A DNA stretch of 64,000 bases from Acanthochlamys bracteata (Eukaryota; Streptophyta; Magnoliopsida; Pandanales; Velloziaceae). Location of the stretch: positions 2,809,031-2,873,030 of the forward strand of contig CM034142.1 in NCBI GenBank assembly GCA_019914995.1, given 5' to 3'. The position numbers were made by a program, and so were the translations under genes. The notes beneath the pieces are model-generated. The model did no database searches and was not told the DNA's origin. It saw nothing but the letters and a program-made list of their open reading frames with translations. Of this stretch, positions 11,991 through 21,829 are shown in pieces. The stretch's first letter is position 1; every line of letters starts with the position of its first letter.

Positions 11991-12531
11991 GTCTGCTTCA
12001 GATGCTTCTAATGTACCTACTTTTATAACTAATTTTCATTTAAACTTGTTTTGTCTTTATGACAAACTGCTTTGTCTTTACACCAATATGTTTGTATGTC
12101 TTCTCCTATAATTTCTAATTTCTCTAGTTTAGAAATCAGTTGTGTTAAACTTGTTTCTTCTAATAAATTATAAGTTAACTGTAAAAGTTCTTCCATAAAT
12201 TCTAATGATTCTAAATCATCTATATCTATTGAAGCTTCTTCTAATTGAGAAAGATATTCGTTTAAGAGATTATGAGGTTCTTTTAATTCTTCTCTATATT
12301 CTCCTAACTGACATTGCTATTCTATTCGACAAGGACAAACTTTGGCTTAGACAGGAATAATAGGTTGTTGTGCTAATAAGAAAGATGTGCTAAACCCACC
12401 ACGCTTTCCAGCGTACTCTGATGTAGGAGTAGTAGGACTAACTAAGAATGTCTATGTAGAAGGAAAGAATCTTTATTTAAAGTAATACTACTATTATCTT
12501 TTAATAAAAAGGAAATTCCTAAAATTACATT
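11991..12531 (-). pseudogene. EPRV protease-RT linker, inverted fragment
   Basis: This is the acidic connector between protease and RT, homologous to 16,720-17,240 on the plus strand. It contains several stops. It has no recognised domain and is useful only as part of the collinear protease-linker-RT block. Confidence 0.55.
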
Positions 12532-12830
12532 TTACTTTAAACTTAATCCTCTAACAAAAGTTTGGGCTGTAAGTAAGATATATTCTGTACCATAACCACA
12601 ATTTGTTTTAAAGCTAATCTTAGTGCCTATAGGAATAGCAGTAGTATATATCTCTCCATTCATTTGTCTAGCAACTAAAGGTTGTTTAGTTTTTCTAAAA
12701 TATTCCTCTGGAATTATATCTGGAGTAAGGATAGTATTAGTAAATCCTGTGTCGATCATATCTAATGTTTCTACTACATAGTCTTCTATACGTATTTTAC
12801 ACATCACTTTTAATGTTCCTATCTCATTAT
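12532..12830 (-). pseudogene. EPRV aspartic protease, inverted fragment
   Basis: Retropepsin-like domain on the minus strand: IEDYVVETLDMIDTG with the catalytic D-T-G at 12,753-12,745, then a flap-side stretch (NGEIYTTAIPIGTKISFKTN). This is the proteinase that cuts the pararetroviral polyprotein. The domain is open from 12,807 to 12,532 but isolated from any intact polyprotein. Confidence 0.75.
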
Positions 12831-12944
12831 AATTGTTATAGACAATTACAGGTTCTTCAACTAAATTTAAATTTGCTCCAAATTCTACTTCTAGTGTAGG
12901 ATTAGGTTCTGGGATTGGTTCTGGAATAGGCCTGAAACAAAATA

Positions 12945-13000
12945 TTTTTGAATCTAATAGAGAGCTCTGATAGCCAAAACATTGGTAACATTTACCAAGA
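12945..13000 (-). other. Degraded primer-binding-site scrap
   Basis: The minus strand reads TTTTGGCTATCAGAGCTC, a one-base-insertion variant of the tRNA-Met primer site TGGTATCAGAGC seen intact at 28,594-28,605. It sits between the inverted protease and unrelated scraps, so it is a leftover of the leader region. Confidence 0.5.
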
Positions 13001-13054
13001 ATTCTCTATATTCCAGAACTATGTAGCTATTTTCGTTTAAAAAATATTAGAATT

Positions 13055-13365
13055 TTTTATCATTTAGATTTAGAAGTCTCTCATAGCGTCTGCTTGCATA
13101 GATACTAATTCTAAGTTAGGATCTTCTCCTGTAACTAACTGATATATATGATTTACAAAATTATAAGGATTAGGTGAGAAGATAAAAGATGCTTATATTG
13201 TAAAGGGTGTTTTCTATTGTATACTTTCCATAATCCTCTTACAGTTTCTCCTAAGAAAATTACTAAATATCTCAATTATAATGAGATAGGACCAATTAAA
13301 AGTAATGTGTAAAATAAGTACAGAAGAATATGTTGTAGAGACATTAGCTAAGATAGAGACAGGAT
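13055..13365. pseudogene. Micro-mosaic of three EPRV scraps
   Basis: 13,055-13,088 matches the start of the second small ORF (plus orientation). 13,085-13,265 matches capsid (minus orientation; LVTGEDPNLELVS-type segment). 13,270-13,365 matches the protease start (plus; EEYVVETLAKIETG, with the catalytic D changed to E). The switches occur within tens of bases, suggesting end-joining of many viral DNA fragments. Confidence 0.6.
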
Positions 13366-13862
13366 GAAGATAATGAGGCAGAAGAATGTATGAATGAATT
13401 TTCTACTATTTCAGAAGACCCTATAGTAATAGCACGTCAAGAAAATAGTATGGAATCAGTCAGAACTTTTGAAGAATTATTAAGAATGAAAATTTCTTAG
13501 AACTTAGAAGATAATGAATATCTATATTATGACTGTTAAAGCAATATTAGAAAGGATAATTTGACCGAAGATTGTGTGCATTTGAAACTAAAAGAAAGAC
13601 ATGATAACATTAGACAATTACGGAAAAAACGTTTAGAAATTTGGAGAATAAGAGAAAGATTTATTCAAAAAATAAAGAGTGGTGAAGTATCTAAAGAATA
13701 TATCCGGCCTATTAAATAAAAACTTTTAGAAGCTGTAGCACCTATTAAAATGGACTTAGCAAAACTTGAAGAAGTAGACAATTCTTTTAGAATCACATAT
13801 TTTAGTCAAAAAAAAATTAGATGCTATAAGTAAAGTTAGCCAAGTAGAACTTATAAAAGTAA
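13365..13862 (+). pseudogene. EPRV subtype B linker fragment
   Basis: It is homologous to 14,270-14,765 (NEFSTISEDPIVIARQENSM through EVDNSFRITYFSQK). This is the charged, probably helical segment between movement protein and capsid. It has stops at several codons and a one-base run expansion near 13,808. It joins directly to non-coding viral sequence at ~13,866. Confidence 0.7.
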
Positions 13863-13867
13863 TAATA

Positions 13868-14110
13868 AGCACGACTAGTAAGTCTGAGTTATCCTTGTAA
13901 TAGGGATTAATGCTTAGATGCACCCATTAAATAGAAGATACATCTTTGCCTAGTTCACAACCAAAAGCTTTATCTAGTGGTAGCTAGTTCATGCAAATGT
14001 AACTGAAAGCTTTCGTTAATTAATTAAAAAATACAAAAAAAAAAGGAGAGAGCAGAAGGAAACGAGTAGAGAAAAAGTACCACGTAAGGAGCAACACACC
14101 TATAAGAATT
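13868..14110 (+). repeat. EPRV non-coding region copy with purine tract
   Basis: It matches 20,440-20,700 and, inverted, 21,230-21,470. Shared text includes AATAATAAGCA(C/T)GAC, ATGCACCCATTAA, CTTTGCCTA, GGTAGCT, TTAATTAATTAAAAAA and GGAGAGAGC, followed by GTAAGGAGCAACACACCT. The A-rich/GGAGAGAG stretch (14,024-14,050) is a purine tract that may have primed plus-strand synthesis. Confidence 0.7.
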
Positions 14111-14122
14111 ACATCAGTAATT

Positions 14123-14182
14123 TCTGTTGAGTTAAGATGTTCAAAAAAGTTTCAAATTTTACTATATACTCCTCTCTTGCTG
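14123..14182 (-). pseudogene. Inverted scrap of EPRV first small ORF
   Basis: Sixty bases match 28,135-28,200 in the same top-strand sense. They represent the C-terminal codons of the first small ORF in minus orientation. They abut the plus-oriented second ORF start at 14,187, making a micro-inversion. Confidence 0.55.
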
Positions 14183-14186
14183 TAAG

Positions 14187-14903
14187 GTGGATCTGAAGAG
14201 ATTTAATTATTTAGATTTAAAAGTCTCTCATAGTTCTAGGTTACCAATTACATTAGATTATGATCCAGTTTCAATTCTACAAGATAATGAGGTAGAAGAA
14301 TGTATGTATGAATTTTCTACTATTTCAGAATACATTATAGTAATAGCATGTCAAAAAACTAGCATGGAATCAGTCAGAATTTTTGAAAAATTACTAAGAA
14401 AAGAAATTTCTTGGAATTTAGAATATAATGAATATCTTTACTATAATTGTCAGAGAAATATTAGAAAAGGTAATTTATCAGAAGATTGTGTTCATTTAAT
14501 GTTAAAAGAAAGACATGATAAAATTAGAGAAGTATGGGAAAAAAGATTAGAAATTTGGAGAATAAGAGAAAGATTTATTGAAAAAATAAAAAATGGTGAA
14601 ATATCTAAAGAATATATCCAGCCTATTAAACAAAAACTTTTAGAAGTTGTAGCACCTATTAAAATGGATTTAGCAAAATTAGAAGTCGAAAATTCTTTTA
14701 GAATTAAATATTTTAGTCAAGAAAAATTAGATGCTATAAGTGAAGTTAGCCAAGTAGAACTTATGGAATCTGCAGAGTGTAGTCCTGCATCTACTATTAG
14801 TCCATTTAGCGAAGCGAACCTACATCAGAAACATCAAGTTATAGTTATGGTATTTTACCATGAAGGGATATTGCTTTATCAGACCAAGATTTTAGTAATG
14901 TAA
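14187..14903 (+). pseudogene. EPRV fusion frame: second-ORF start joined to polyprotein linker
   Basis: The frame of 238 codons opens at GTG where the related copy at 28,117 has ATG, so the original start is lost. The first ~22 codons equal the second small ORF (DLKRFNYLDLKVSHSS). Near 14,250 they fuse in frame to the end of movement protein and the linker. The linker is highly charged and probably helical (LKERHDKIREVWEKRLEIWR), then SFRIKYFSQEKLDAISEVSQ. A frameshift near 14,812 ends the authentic sequence, and the last ~30 codons are out of frame. The deletion removes the rest of the second ORF and nearly all of the movement protein. Confidence 0.7.
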
Positions 14904-14914
14904 AATTTTAAGAA

Positions 14915-15470
14915 AAAGCCTTTCCATTGGAACCTAAAATATATTTTCATATTTTAGGAGAGGCTCAAATTCTTAATCTCACGGCACATGACCCTCAATT
15001 ATGGAATCACACTTTAGTTGTTTGGAAGAATTTAGTAATAGGAAATTATTGGAAAAATATGCGAGATTGTACATCTGGAGAAGAGGCATTTAGATATTTA
15101 CAGAACATCATTCAGGATATAAGCATCTTTTATCTTTAGGACCTAATCCTTATAATTTTGTAAATCAGATACATCAGTTAGTTATAGGAGAAGATCCTAA
15201 TTTAGGATTAGTATCTATACAAGCAGACGATTTATTACATATAGAACAAATGCAACTTAGAGATGTAAGAAATGCTAAAAGATTTTGTAATGAATATGTT
15301 AATATGTTTACGTAGGTAGGAGCTGGTTTTGACCAGGATTATGGCAAAAGATTATTAGAAAATTTCGAGGTGGTTTAGGTAGAGAAATAGAAAGAGAATG
15401 GAATAATTTAGCACAAGTCGAAGAAAATCCAAATACACTTTGGACATAACACAGAGAATAGTTCACACTA
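14915..15470 (+). pseudogene. EPRV subtype B capsid region
   Basis: Capsid (structural) domain of the polyprotein. 14,927-15,139 is open and shows AQILNLTAHDPQLW and YWKNMRDCTSGEEAFRYL. After a frameshift the domain continues with RNAKRFCNEYVNMF, GAGFDQDYGKRLLENF and REIEREWNNLAQVEENPNT up to ~15,440. Stops interrupt the second half, and the frame changes at least three times. The CP core order is the same in the copies at 25,299 (minus) and 28,685 (plus). Confidence 0.75.
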
Positions 15471-15988
15471 TGAAAGTCTTAAGAAGAAAATGTAGCGAGA
15501 TTCAAACAGCTAGACAACTAAGAAACGATAGTTTGCCTTTTGTAAATATGTATGTCCCTAATCAGGATTGTAGAGAATCTCGATCTAGAAGAAAATATAC
15601 TCGAAGAAGACCTCATTCTAGAAAGATGTATTATTTAAAAAGATCTAATAGAAAGAAACCTTATTTAGATCGAAATAAAAATTTTGAAAGATTTAATTCG
15701 AATAGAAACTATAGGACAAGATTAAAATGTTTTGCATGTAATAGTGAAGAACATCTTAGTAACGCATGCCCAAAGAGAAAAAATCTACATAATAAGAATA
15801 CAGGATTATTAGAATGTGTTAATGAAAACTTAATATTAATAGACTCTGAAATTTCAGATGATGAAACTATTTATAGTATAGAATCTCCAAAAGTAACATA
15901 TAGAGATGAATTACAAGAAGATTTTATTAGAGAAATGTTAGGAATTAACATTAATTATGATTCTTCAGATGAAGATTTGGAGAATTAG
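15440..15988 (+). pseudogene. EPRV nucleic-acid-binding region with CCHC zinc knuckle
   Basis: A 182-codon open frame holds an Arg/Lys/Tyr-rich stretch (SRSRRKYTRRRPHSRKMYYL). It is followed by a zinc knuckle CFACNSEEHLSNAC (C-x2-C-x4-H-x4-C; about 15,729-15,770) and an acidic tail. In pararetroviruses this C-terminal capsid part binds the pregenomic RNA. The segment is unusually well preserved but is out of frame with the capsid before it and ends in a stop before the second Cys cluster. Confidence 0.8.
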
Positions 15989-16019
15989 AACCACATTTTA
16001 ATTATTCAGACAATTTAGA

Positions 16020-16344
16020 ATATATGAATGCAGAATGCCATCATATTTGGAAAAAATATGAAGGAATAAATAGTACCCCATATTTTATTTGTAGATGATA
16101 TCCTAGCATAATGAATAGAGCTAGATGTAGCTTATGTTTTCTAGAAGGTTGCATAAAATGTTTAAAATTACAAGATGACTATCCAAAATATAAAGAAACC
16201 ATAAAATCTAGAACAAACTATTTCGAAGGACAAGTATTTAAGATAAACAGAAGATTAAAACGATTAGAGTCTAGTTTAGACTTGCCTGAAACTAGTAAAC
16301 ATCAAGAAGACTTTAGTTTCAGGCCTATTCCAGAACCAATCTGA
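16020..16344 (+). pseudogene. EPRV second Cys cluster (badnavirus type)
   Basis: After one stop near 16,096, the region gives C-x11-C-x2-C-x4-C-x2-C ending CSLCFLEGCIKC. From memory, badnavirus polyproteins carry a cluster C-x2-C-x11-C-x2-C-x4-C-x2-C between capsid and protease. Here the outermost Cys position reads Tyr (YFIC), also in the subtype A copy at ~30,025. The tail is charged and ends in a Pro-Glu-rich linker before the protease. The role in virions is not established. Confidence 0.65.
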
Positions 16345-16443
16345 GAACCTAATCCTACACCAGAATTAGAAGAGGTAACAAATTTAAATTTCGTTGAAGA
16401 ACCTATAATTGTTTGTAATAATTATAATGAGATAGGAACATTA

Positions 16444-16722
16444 AAAGTAATGTGTGAAATAGGTATAGAAGACTATGTAGTAGAGACATTAGCTATGATA
16501 GATACAGGATGCACTAATACTATCCATACTCTAGATATAATTCCAGAGAAATATTTTAGAAAAACTAAACAACCTTTAGTTGCTACACAAACGAATGGAG
16601 AGACATATACTTATACTACTACTATTCCGATAGGCACTAAGATTAGTTTCAAAACAAATTGTGGTTATAGTACAGAATATACCTTATCTACAGCCCAAAC
16701 TTTTTGTTAGAGGATTAAGTTT
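16444..16722 (+). pseudogene. EPRV subtype B aspartic protease
   Basis: Retropepsin-like domain with D-T-G at 16,501-16,509 (MIDTGCTNTI), followed by PEKYFRKTKQPLVATQTNG and IPIGTKISFKTNCGY. It is open from 16,450 to 16,710, where one base shifts the frame just before the RGLSLK-type end seen in the other copies. It would process the polyprotein and belongs between the second Cys cluster and RT. Confidence 0.8.
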
Positions 16723-17240
16723 AAAGGACAATGTAATTTTAGGAATTTCCTTTTTATTAAAAGATAATGGTAGTATTAGTTTAAGTAAAGACTTTTTCCT
16801 TTTACATAAACATTCATGAGTTAGTCCTACTACTCCTACATCAGAGTACGCTGGAAAGCGTGGTAATAGAAGGCCATTCCTCTCAAAGACCATTCCTCTA
16901 AAAGAAGATAAGATTTGTCCTTATCCAATAGAAGGCCAATGTCAGTTAGGCGAATCTACAAAAGCATTAAAGGACGAACGCAACGAACCTCATACTATCC
17001 TAAAAGACTATCTTTCTCAGTTAGAAGAAGCTTCAATTAATATAGATGATTTAGAATTATTAGAATTTATGGAAGAACCTTTGCAGTTAACTTATAATTT
17101 ATTAGAAGAAACACGTTTAACACAACTGATTCTAAATTAGAAAATTAGAAATTATAGGAGAAGACGTACAAAAATATTGATATAAAGATAAAACAGTTTG
17201 CTAGTTAAAGTTATTAATGAGAATTTAGTTATATAAAAAG
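16723..17240 (+). pseudogene. EPRV protease-RT linker
   Basis: Acidic connector with LSQLEEASINIDDLELLEFM and an RT-proximal segment. It has several stops and a frameshift near 17,140. It is homologous to the inverted linkers at 12,000-12,500 and 22,650-22,980. Confidence 0.55.
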
Positions 17241-17935
17241 CAGGTACAATAGAGGCATCTGAAGCAGATAGAAAGGATATAAGATGCATATAGAAGAATT
17301 ATTAAAATTCGGAGTTATAAAAAGGTCTGAAAGTGCACATACCAGCATTATAGAAAGAAATCATAGTGAAATTGTATGAGGAAAATCTAGAATGGTTATA
17401 AACTTTACAAGATTAAATGATAATACGATAGATGGTGGACCCAATAAGAATGAATTGCTAGAAAGAATCAAAGAAAGAAAAATCTTTAGTAAATTTGATT
17501 GTAAATCAGGTTTTTGGCAAATTAGAATGCATGAAGAAAGTATTCATTGGACAGCTTTTACTTGTCCAGAAGGATATTTTGAGTGGTTAGTTATGCCTTT
17601 TGGACTTAAGAACGTTCCATAGATTTTCCAGAGAAAAATGGATGAAGTATTTAGAAAATATCCAAATTTTGTGTTAGTATATATAGATGATATACTTGTC
17701 TTTAGTAAGTCTAAGGAAGAACATTTAGGACAATTACAGTTAGTGCTGAAAGAGTTTTCAGAGCATAGAATTATTATTAGTAAAAAGAAGATGCAACTTG
17801 CTAAAGAAAATGAATTTTCAGGTGTTATTATAGGAAAAGAAAAAATAGAATTACAGGAACATATATGTAAAAAGATATTTAGTTTTCTTGATAAATTAGG
17901 AAGTTTAAAAGAAATACAATAATTATTGGAGTATT
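17241..17935 (+). pseudogene. EPRV subtype B reverse transcriptase
   Basis: RT motifs in order are HIEELLKFGVI, MVINFTRLNDN, KIFSKFDCKSGFWQIRMHEES, YFEWLVMPFGLKN, then the catalytic YIDDIL at 17,680-17,697 and GVIIGKEKIELQ. It is open at 17,392-17,622 and 17,638-17,922, with one TAG near 17,620 between the halves. A short deletion removes part of the DGY(L/I)IPNKN segment near 17,425. Reverse transcription of the pregenomic RNA is the family function. This copy cannot make a full enzyme. Confidence 0.85.
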
Positions 17936-18475
17936 AAATTACGCTAGACCTTTCATACAAGACTTAGGAAACTTGCAGGTCCTTTATATGCAAAGACTAG
18001 TTTAAAAGGACAAAGATCTTTTAATATAAAAAAATTTGTTCAGCAGATCAAGGAAAAACTTAAACAAATACCTCCGTTATAATTAGCTTTAGAATCTGAT
18101 TATTTGATTATTGAAACAGATAGATCTCATTTACGATGGGGAGCAGTCTTGTTATCTAAACCAAATAAATATTCCCCTAAAGATACTGAAAAAGTGGTTA
18201 GATATAGTATTGGTCAATATAAAGAAAAGGGAAATAGAACTAATATTGAATCAGAATTATTAGCTATTAATTATGCAATAGATGCATTTAGACTATTTAT
18301 CTTATCTAAACCAGAAATAATTCTAAGAACTGATTGCGAAGCCATAGTTATGTTTTATAATAAAATGAATGAAAAAAGAGTAAATCAGAGAAGATGGCTT
18401 AACTTTATAGATAGGATTACTAATTATGGTTTTGCATATAGAAATAGAACATATTAAAGCTAAAGATAATAGGCA
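17936..18475 (+). pseudogene. EPRV subtype B RNase H
   Basis: RNase H domain with LIIETDRSHLRWGAVLL (first catalytic Asp), ESELLAINYAIDAFRLFILS (catalytic Glu) and ILRTDCEAIVMFYNK (catalytic Asp). It is open at 18,104-18,457. A frameshift then moves the LPYLSADA-type connector to another frame. It follows RT directly, as in all Caulimoviridae. Confidence 0.82.
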
Positions 18476-19230
18476 AGCAGATATTCTTAGTAGATTTCTA
18501 ACTCCTTATCTTTCTGCAGATGCAGCCTCCACCAAAACTCTAGCCAATGCAAGTAGCAAGAACTAGTTTTCAGAACTCCAATTTCCTGTACTAAGACCTA
18601 CCTTTCAGACTCCAATTCCCAATAATAATTTAGAAAGGATTTATTTTGGTAAGCATGAGTTAATCAGTATTCCTCCTAGCAATATTACCTTCAGAACTTT
18701 AGACAGACTAGAGATAAATTTAAACAAAGAACAAAGATGCTTACTAGACAATTTATGACAAGCCTTCCAGAAACATGATCAGAAATACTTTTTAGCTAGC
18801 ATGAATGCATTGACATATCATTTTGCTCATGAGAAAAAGAATTTTTCATTTTATGTAGTATTCAGAGGCCGTCTTCGAGGTGTATTTCATACATAGATAG
18901 AAATCTTAGATAGCATTACAGATTTTCCTCATGCATCATACAAATGTTTTAATCATTTTACCGTAGCATTAGACTCTGCACAAGAACGTATTAGCATAAA
19001 TTTTTATTTATCTCCGTCCTTGAAAACTGCACATATAGAGCCCCAAGTTTCTTTCAAGATTGCCAAAGGCACTTTAGAAAGATCATCTTTTGTGATCATT
19101 GTACTAAACTAGCAAAGACAGTCAAAAAGCTTAATGAGACAGTATCCTATCTTCGTTAAGAAAAATTAACTTCTCAACAAACAGGCAGACTTAGAATGAG
19201 TACTCATTCAGGTAAGGATTGATTGTATCA
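18476..19230 (+). pseudogene. EPRV post-RNase H region with viroplasmin-like domain
   Basis: The frame continuing from RNase H shows a conserved segment (FGKHELISIPPSNITFRTLD). Then ASMNALTYHFAHEKKNF leads into SFYVVFRGRLRGVFHT...DFPHASYKCFNHFTVAL (18,838-18,975). The Y-V-V-x-x-G-R-x-x-G-[VI]-[FY]-x-[TS]-(W), then F-x-x-A-x-Y-K-x-F layout is that of the caulimovirus gene VI viroplasmin / RNase H1 N-terminal fold; the expected Trp codon reads TAG here. A further conserved segment (FYLSPSLKTAHIEPQVSFKI) follows. In caulimoviruses such a domain is in the inclusion-body/translation-transactivator protein. Its role here is inference. Confidence 0.6.
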
Positions 19231-19825
19231 GCAAAAGCCCTCCAAACCTGCTAAGGAGATAGAACAAACTGCAAGAACAACAGCTACTCGTGCTGAGAAA
19301 CGAGTAGAAACAGCATTCACTTGTGCTGAGAAACAAGTGGTTAGACCGGTTCCACCGGTGATAGGTAAAGACAAATACAATCTGTAGATCCTTGGCAATT
19401 TGGGGAAAATTGCATTTACATGTAGCAAAGGATCATGTAGCAAACCAGATAACGAATATGAATGAACACAGAATAGTCCTTCTCAGAACAAAGAATAAGA
19501 ACCTATTAAGATACATGATAGTTTTTCTCAGACTATTCATGCTATTTCATCTTATTTGTATAAAGTCAGACCAAAAACACTCTTTTGAGAAAAAGAGAAC
19601 TAAAGAAATTAGTGGAAGAAACTATTAACAACCTTAAAATATTCAAAGGGATTACAAATCCAACTTCATGTGAACTAGAAACAAATTGACCAGTTCAGAA
19701 TCCGAAAGGACAAATAGCCTAATGTCTCAGTATGCAGACATGGACAATAAGTGTGCGGATATAGACAATATATCACATCCAGATAATGATCGAGGCCTTG
19801 GACCAGAAAGAGCTGGCTTCTAGAT
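19231..19825 (+). pseudogene. EPRV polyprotein tail (unknown function)
   Basis: It contains an Ala/Thr-rich repeat-like stretch, then a segment ending TSSESERT and a D/N/S-rich end with DNRSLGPERAGF-like text (clean in the minus copy at 22,295-22,068). No domain is recognised. Conservation between copies of both subtypes suggests it was coding. It is followed by a stop and ~1 kb of non-coding viral DNA. Confidence 0.5.
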
Positions 19826-19959
19826 GATCAATCAAAGATCCACCAGACTCAACTATGGTCAAAATGACGATACAGAATGTGCCAGCCAAGACCAAGAGAT
19901 AAGTAACCTTACTAGGGTATGATTAATATAATTCTAGTTAAGTTAGCAGAACTCTAGTT

Positions 19960-20090
19960 ATGTTACTTATCTGATTATACATATGTACAAGTTTCTTTTG
20001 TAAAGCATCGGGTTTTTCTTTTGAAGAGAGATCCTCTGAAGTGATCCCAGTGCTCTTGTTGTAAGTCTTTTAACTTTTTAATAAAAGTTT
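19960..20090 (+). promoter_or_regulatory. EPRV promoter-like and polyadenylation-signal region
   Basis: A TATA-like TTATACATATG lies near 19,974, and AATAAA is at 20,080-20,085, about 105 bases downstream. The same pair recurs inverted in the other B copy (TATATATA near 21,913-21,921; TTTATT at 21,834-21,839). Subtype A has TATAAAT at 33,249-33,255. A TATA box followed closely by a poly(A) signal is the usual pararetroviral arrangement that gives a terminally redundant pregenomic RNA. Confidence 0.5.
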
Positions 20091-20439
20091 TAGGAATTTT
20101 CTGAAAGGGAAACTCTCAGGCTCTTTATATTATGTCTCCTCTCCACAAAAAATATACTTTAAGTTCTTTTTGTTCTTGCATTGCATATAGTATGTTGTCG
20201 TAAACAGAGAAGGTTTTGACAACAAAACTCATGTATAGACATGTTGCATATCTTCTTTTTCTTCTGTAATTATACTCTGCAAGTTTTGCATTTTAAGATT
20301 TTATGAACCATAGGATTAGTTGGCTTTAATGGTGTACGAATCGTTTGCTTGTTAGTACTTTATCCTGTAATCCTCTAAGTCATCCCGTTGATGCCAGTTT
20401 ATGCCGGTGTTAGGCAATGTGTGGGATTGAACATGATGA

Positions 20440-20700
20440 ACGAAAAGTAATAATAAGCATGACCAATACCTAGCCTGAGTTATCCTTGCAATAGGGATTA
20501 ATGATTAGATGCACCCATTAATTAGTAGAGCTGAAGAAGATACCTCTTTGCCTAATTTGCAGCCAAGAGCTTTATTTAGTGGTAGCTGGTTCAGGCAAAT
20601 GTACCTGAAAGCTTTGTTAATTAATTAAAAAAAAAAAAAAAAGGAGAGAGCATAAGTAAATGAGTAGGGAAAAGTATCGAGTAAGGAGCAACACACCTGT
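20440..20700 (+). repeat. EPRV conserved non-coding block with purine tract
   Basis: It is shared with 13,868-14,110 (same strand) and 21,230-21,470 (inverted). It contains TTAATTAATT, then an uninterrupted A run and GGAGAGAGC (20,620-20,650). The purine tract is a candidate plus-strand priming site or a leader element. Confidence 0.65.
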
Positions 20701-20861
20701 AAGATTTTTCATTCTACCTCTCAATCTAACCTTCTTGATTATTCTCTTTTAATTCTGTGAACTCATTCTTGCGTTTCTCAGCTTATATCTTCCTTTTAAC
20801 TACGTAGCTCTTAAAGTTATAACCATAATAGTTATATCATTTTCGTTTTAGTAACAATTTT

Positions 20862-20873
20862 TGGTATTAGAGC
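20862..20873 (+). promoter_or_regulatory. Mutated tRNA-Met primer-binding site
   Basis: TGGTATTAGAGC differs at one base from TGGTATCAGAGC, the site complementary to the initiator tRNA-Met 3' end that primes minus-strand synthesis in Caulimoviridae. It lies beyond the polyprotein, poly(A) signal and purine block. That fits a circularly permuted or more-than-unit-length insertion. Confidence 0.7.
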
Positions 20874-20897
20874 TCTTAATATTTTGTAAATAATAGT

Positions 20898-20962
20898 TAA
20901 GATTAAATGATAATAATATAGATGACGGATATATTATCCCTAATAAGAATGAATTACCAAAA
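20898..20962 (+). pseudogene. Trapped RT scrap at the inverted-repeat centre
   Basis: LRLNDNNIDDGYIIPNKNEL is the RT segment after MVINYK. It stands alone between the two arms of the inverted repeat, so it was captured during the joining of two viral molecules. Confidence 0.65.
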
Positions 20963-20977
20963 ATTTATATTGAAATA

Positions 20978-21006
20978 ATTAACTATTAACTAAATAATAG
21001 TTAATC
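20978..21006. repeat. Short perfect hairpin at the inverted-repeat centre
   Basis: ATTAACTATT and AATAGTTAAT flank a short loop (AACTAAAT). It lies in the spacer between the long arms. Confidence 0.6.
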
Positions 21007-21829
21007 TTAAAGTTATTTAAAGAAAAACTTTGTCCCTGTCTAATAGAGAGCTCTTATTCAGATACGAAAATGATATAACTATTATGGTTATAACTTTAAG
21101 AGCTACGTAGTTAAAAGGAAGATATCGGCTAAGTAAGGCAAGTATGAGTTAACAGATGTAAAACAGAATAATCAAGAAAGTTAGATTGAGAGGTAGAACG
21201 AAAATTCTTATAGATGTTGCTCCTTACTTGGTACTTTTCCCTACTCATTTCCTTATGCTCTCTCCTTTCTTTTTTGTATTTTTTAATTAATTAACAAAAG
21301 CTTTCAGATACATTTGCTTGAACCAGCTACCACTAGATAAAGCTCTTGGCTGCAAATTAGGCAAAGAGGTATCTTCTTCAGCTCTGCTAATTAATGGGTG
21401 CATCGAAGCATTAATCCTATTGCAACGCTAACTCAGGCTAGGTACTGGTCGTGCTTATTATTACTTTTCTTTCATCATGTGCAATCCCAAACATTGCCTA
21501 ACAACGCCTATCATCGGCTTAAACATGCATCAACGGGATGACTCAGAGGACTACAGAACAACGTACTAACAAGCAAACAATTCGTACACCATTAAAGCCA
21601 ACTGATTATAAGGTTCAGAAATCTTAGAATGCAAAACATGCAGAATATAATTTCAAAGGAATAAGAGGATATGCAGCATGTCTATACATGAGTTTTGCTG
21701 TCAAAAATTTCTCCATTTACGTTCGTATGCTACATGTAATGCAAGAACAAAACGAACTTAAAGCATATTTTTGTGGAGAGATGACATAATAGAAAGAGCC
21801 TGCGAGTTTTCCTTTCACGAAATCCTTAA

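Noticed and set aside
20862..20873. Possible tRNA gene at the TGGTATTAGAGC motif
   Set aside because: Only the short primer-complementary stretch is present; no cloverleaf surrounds it.
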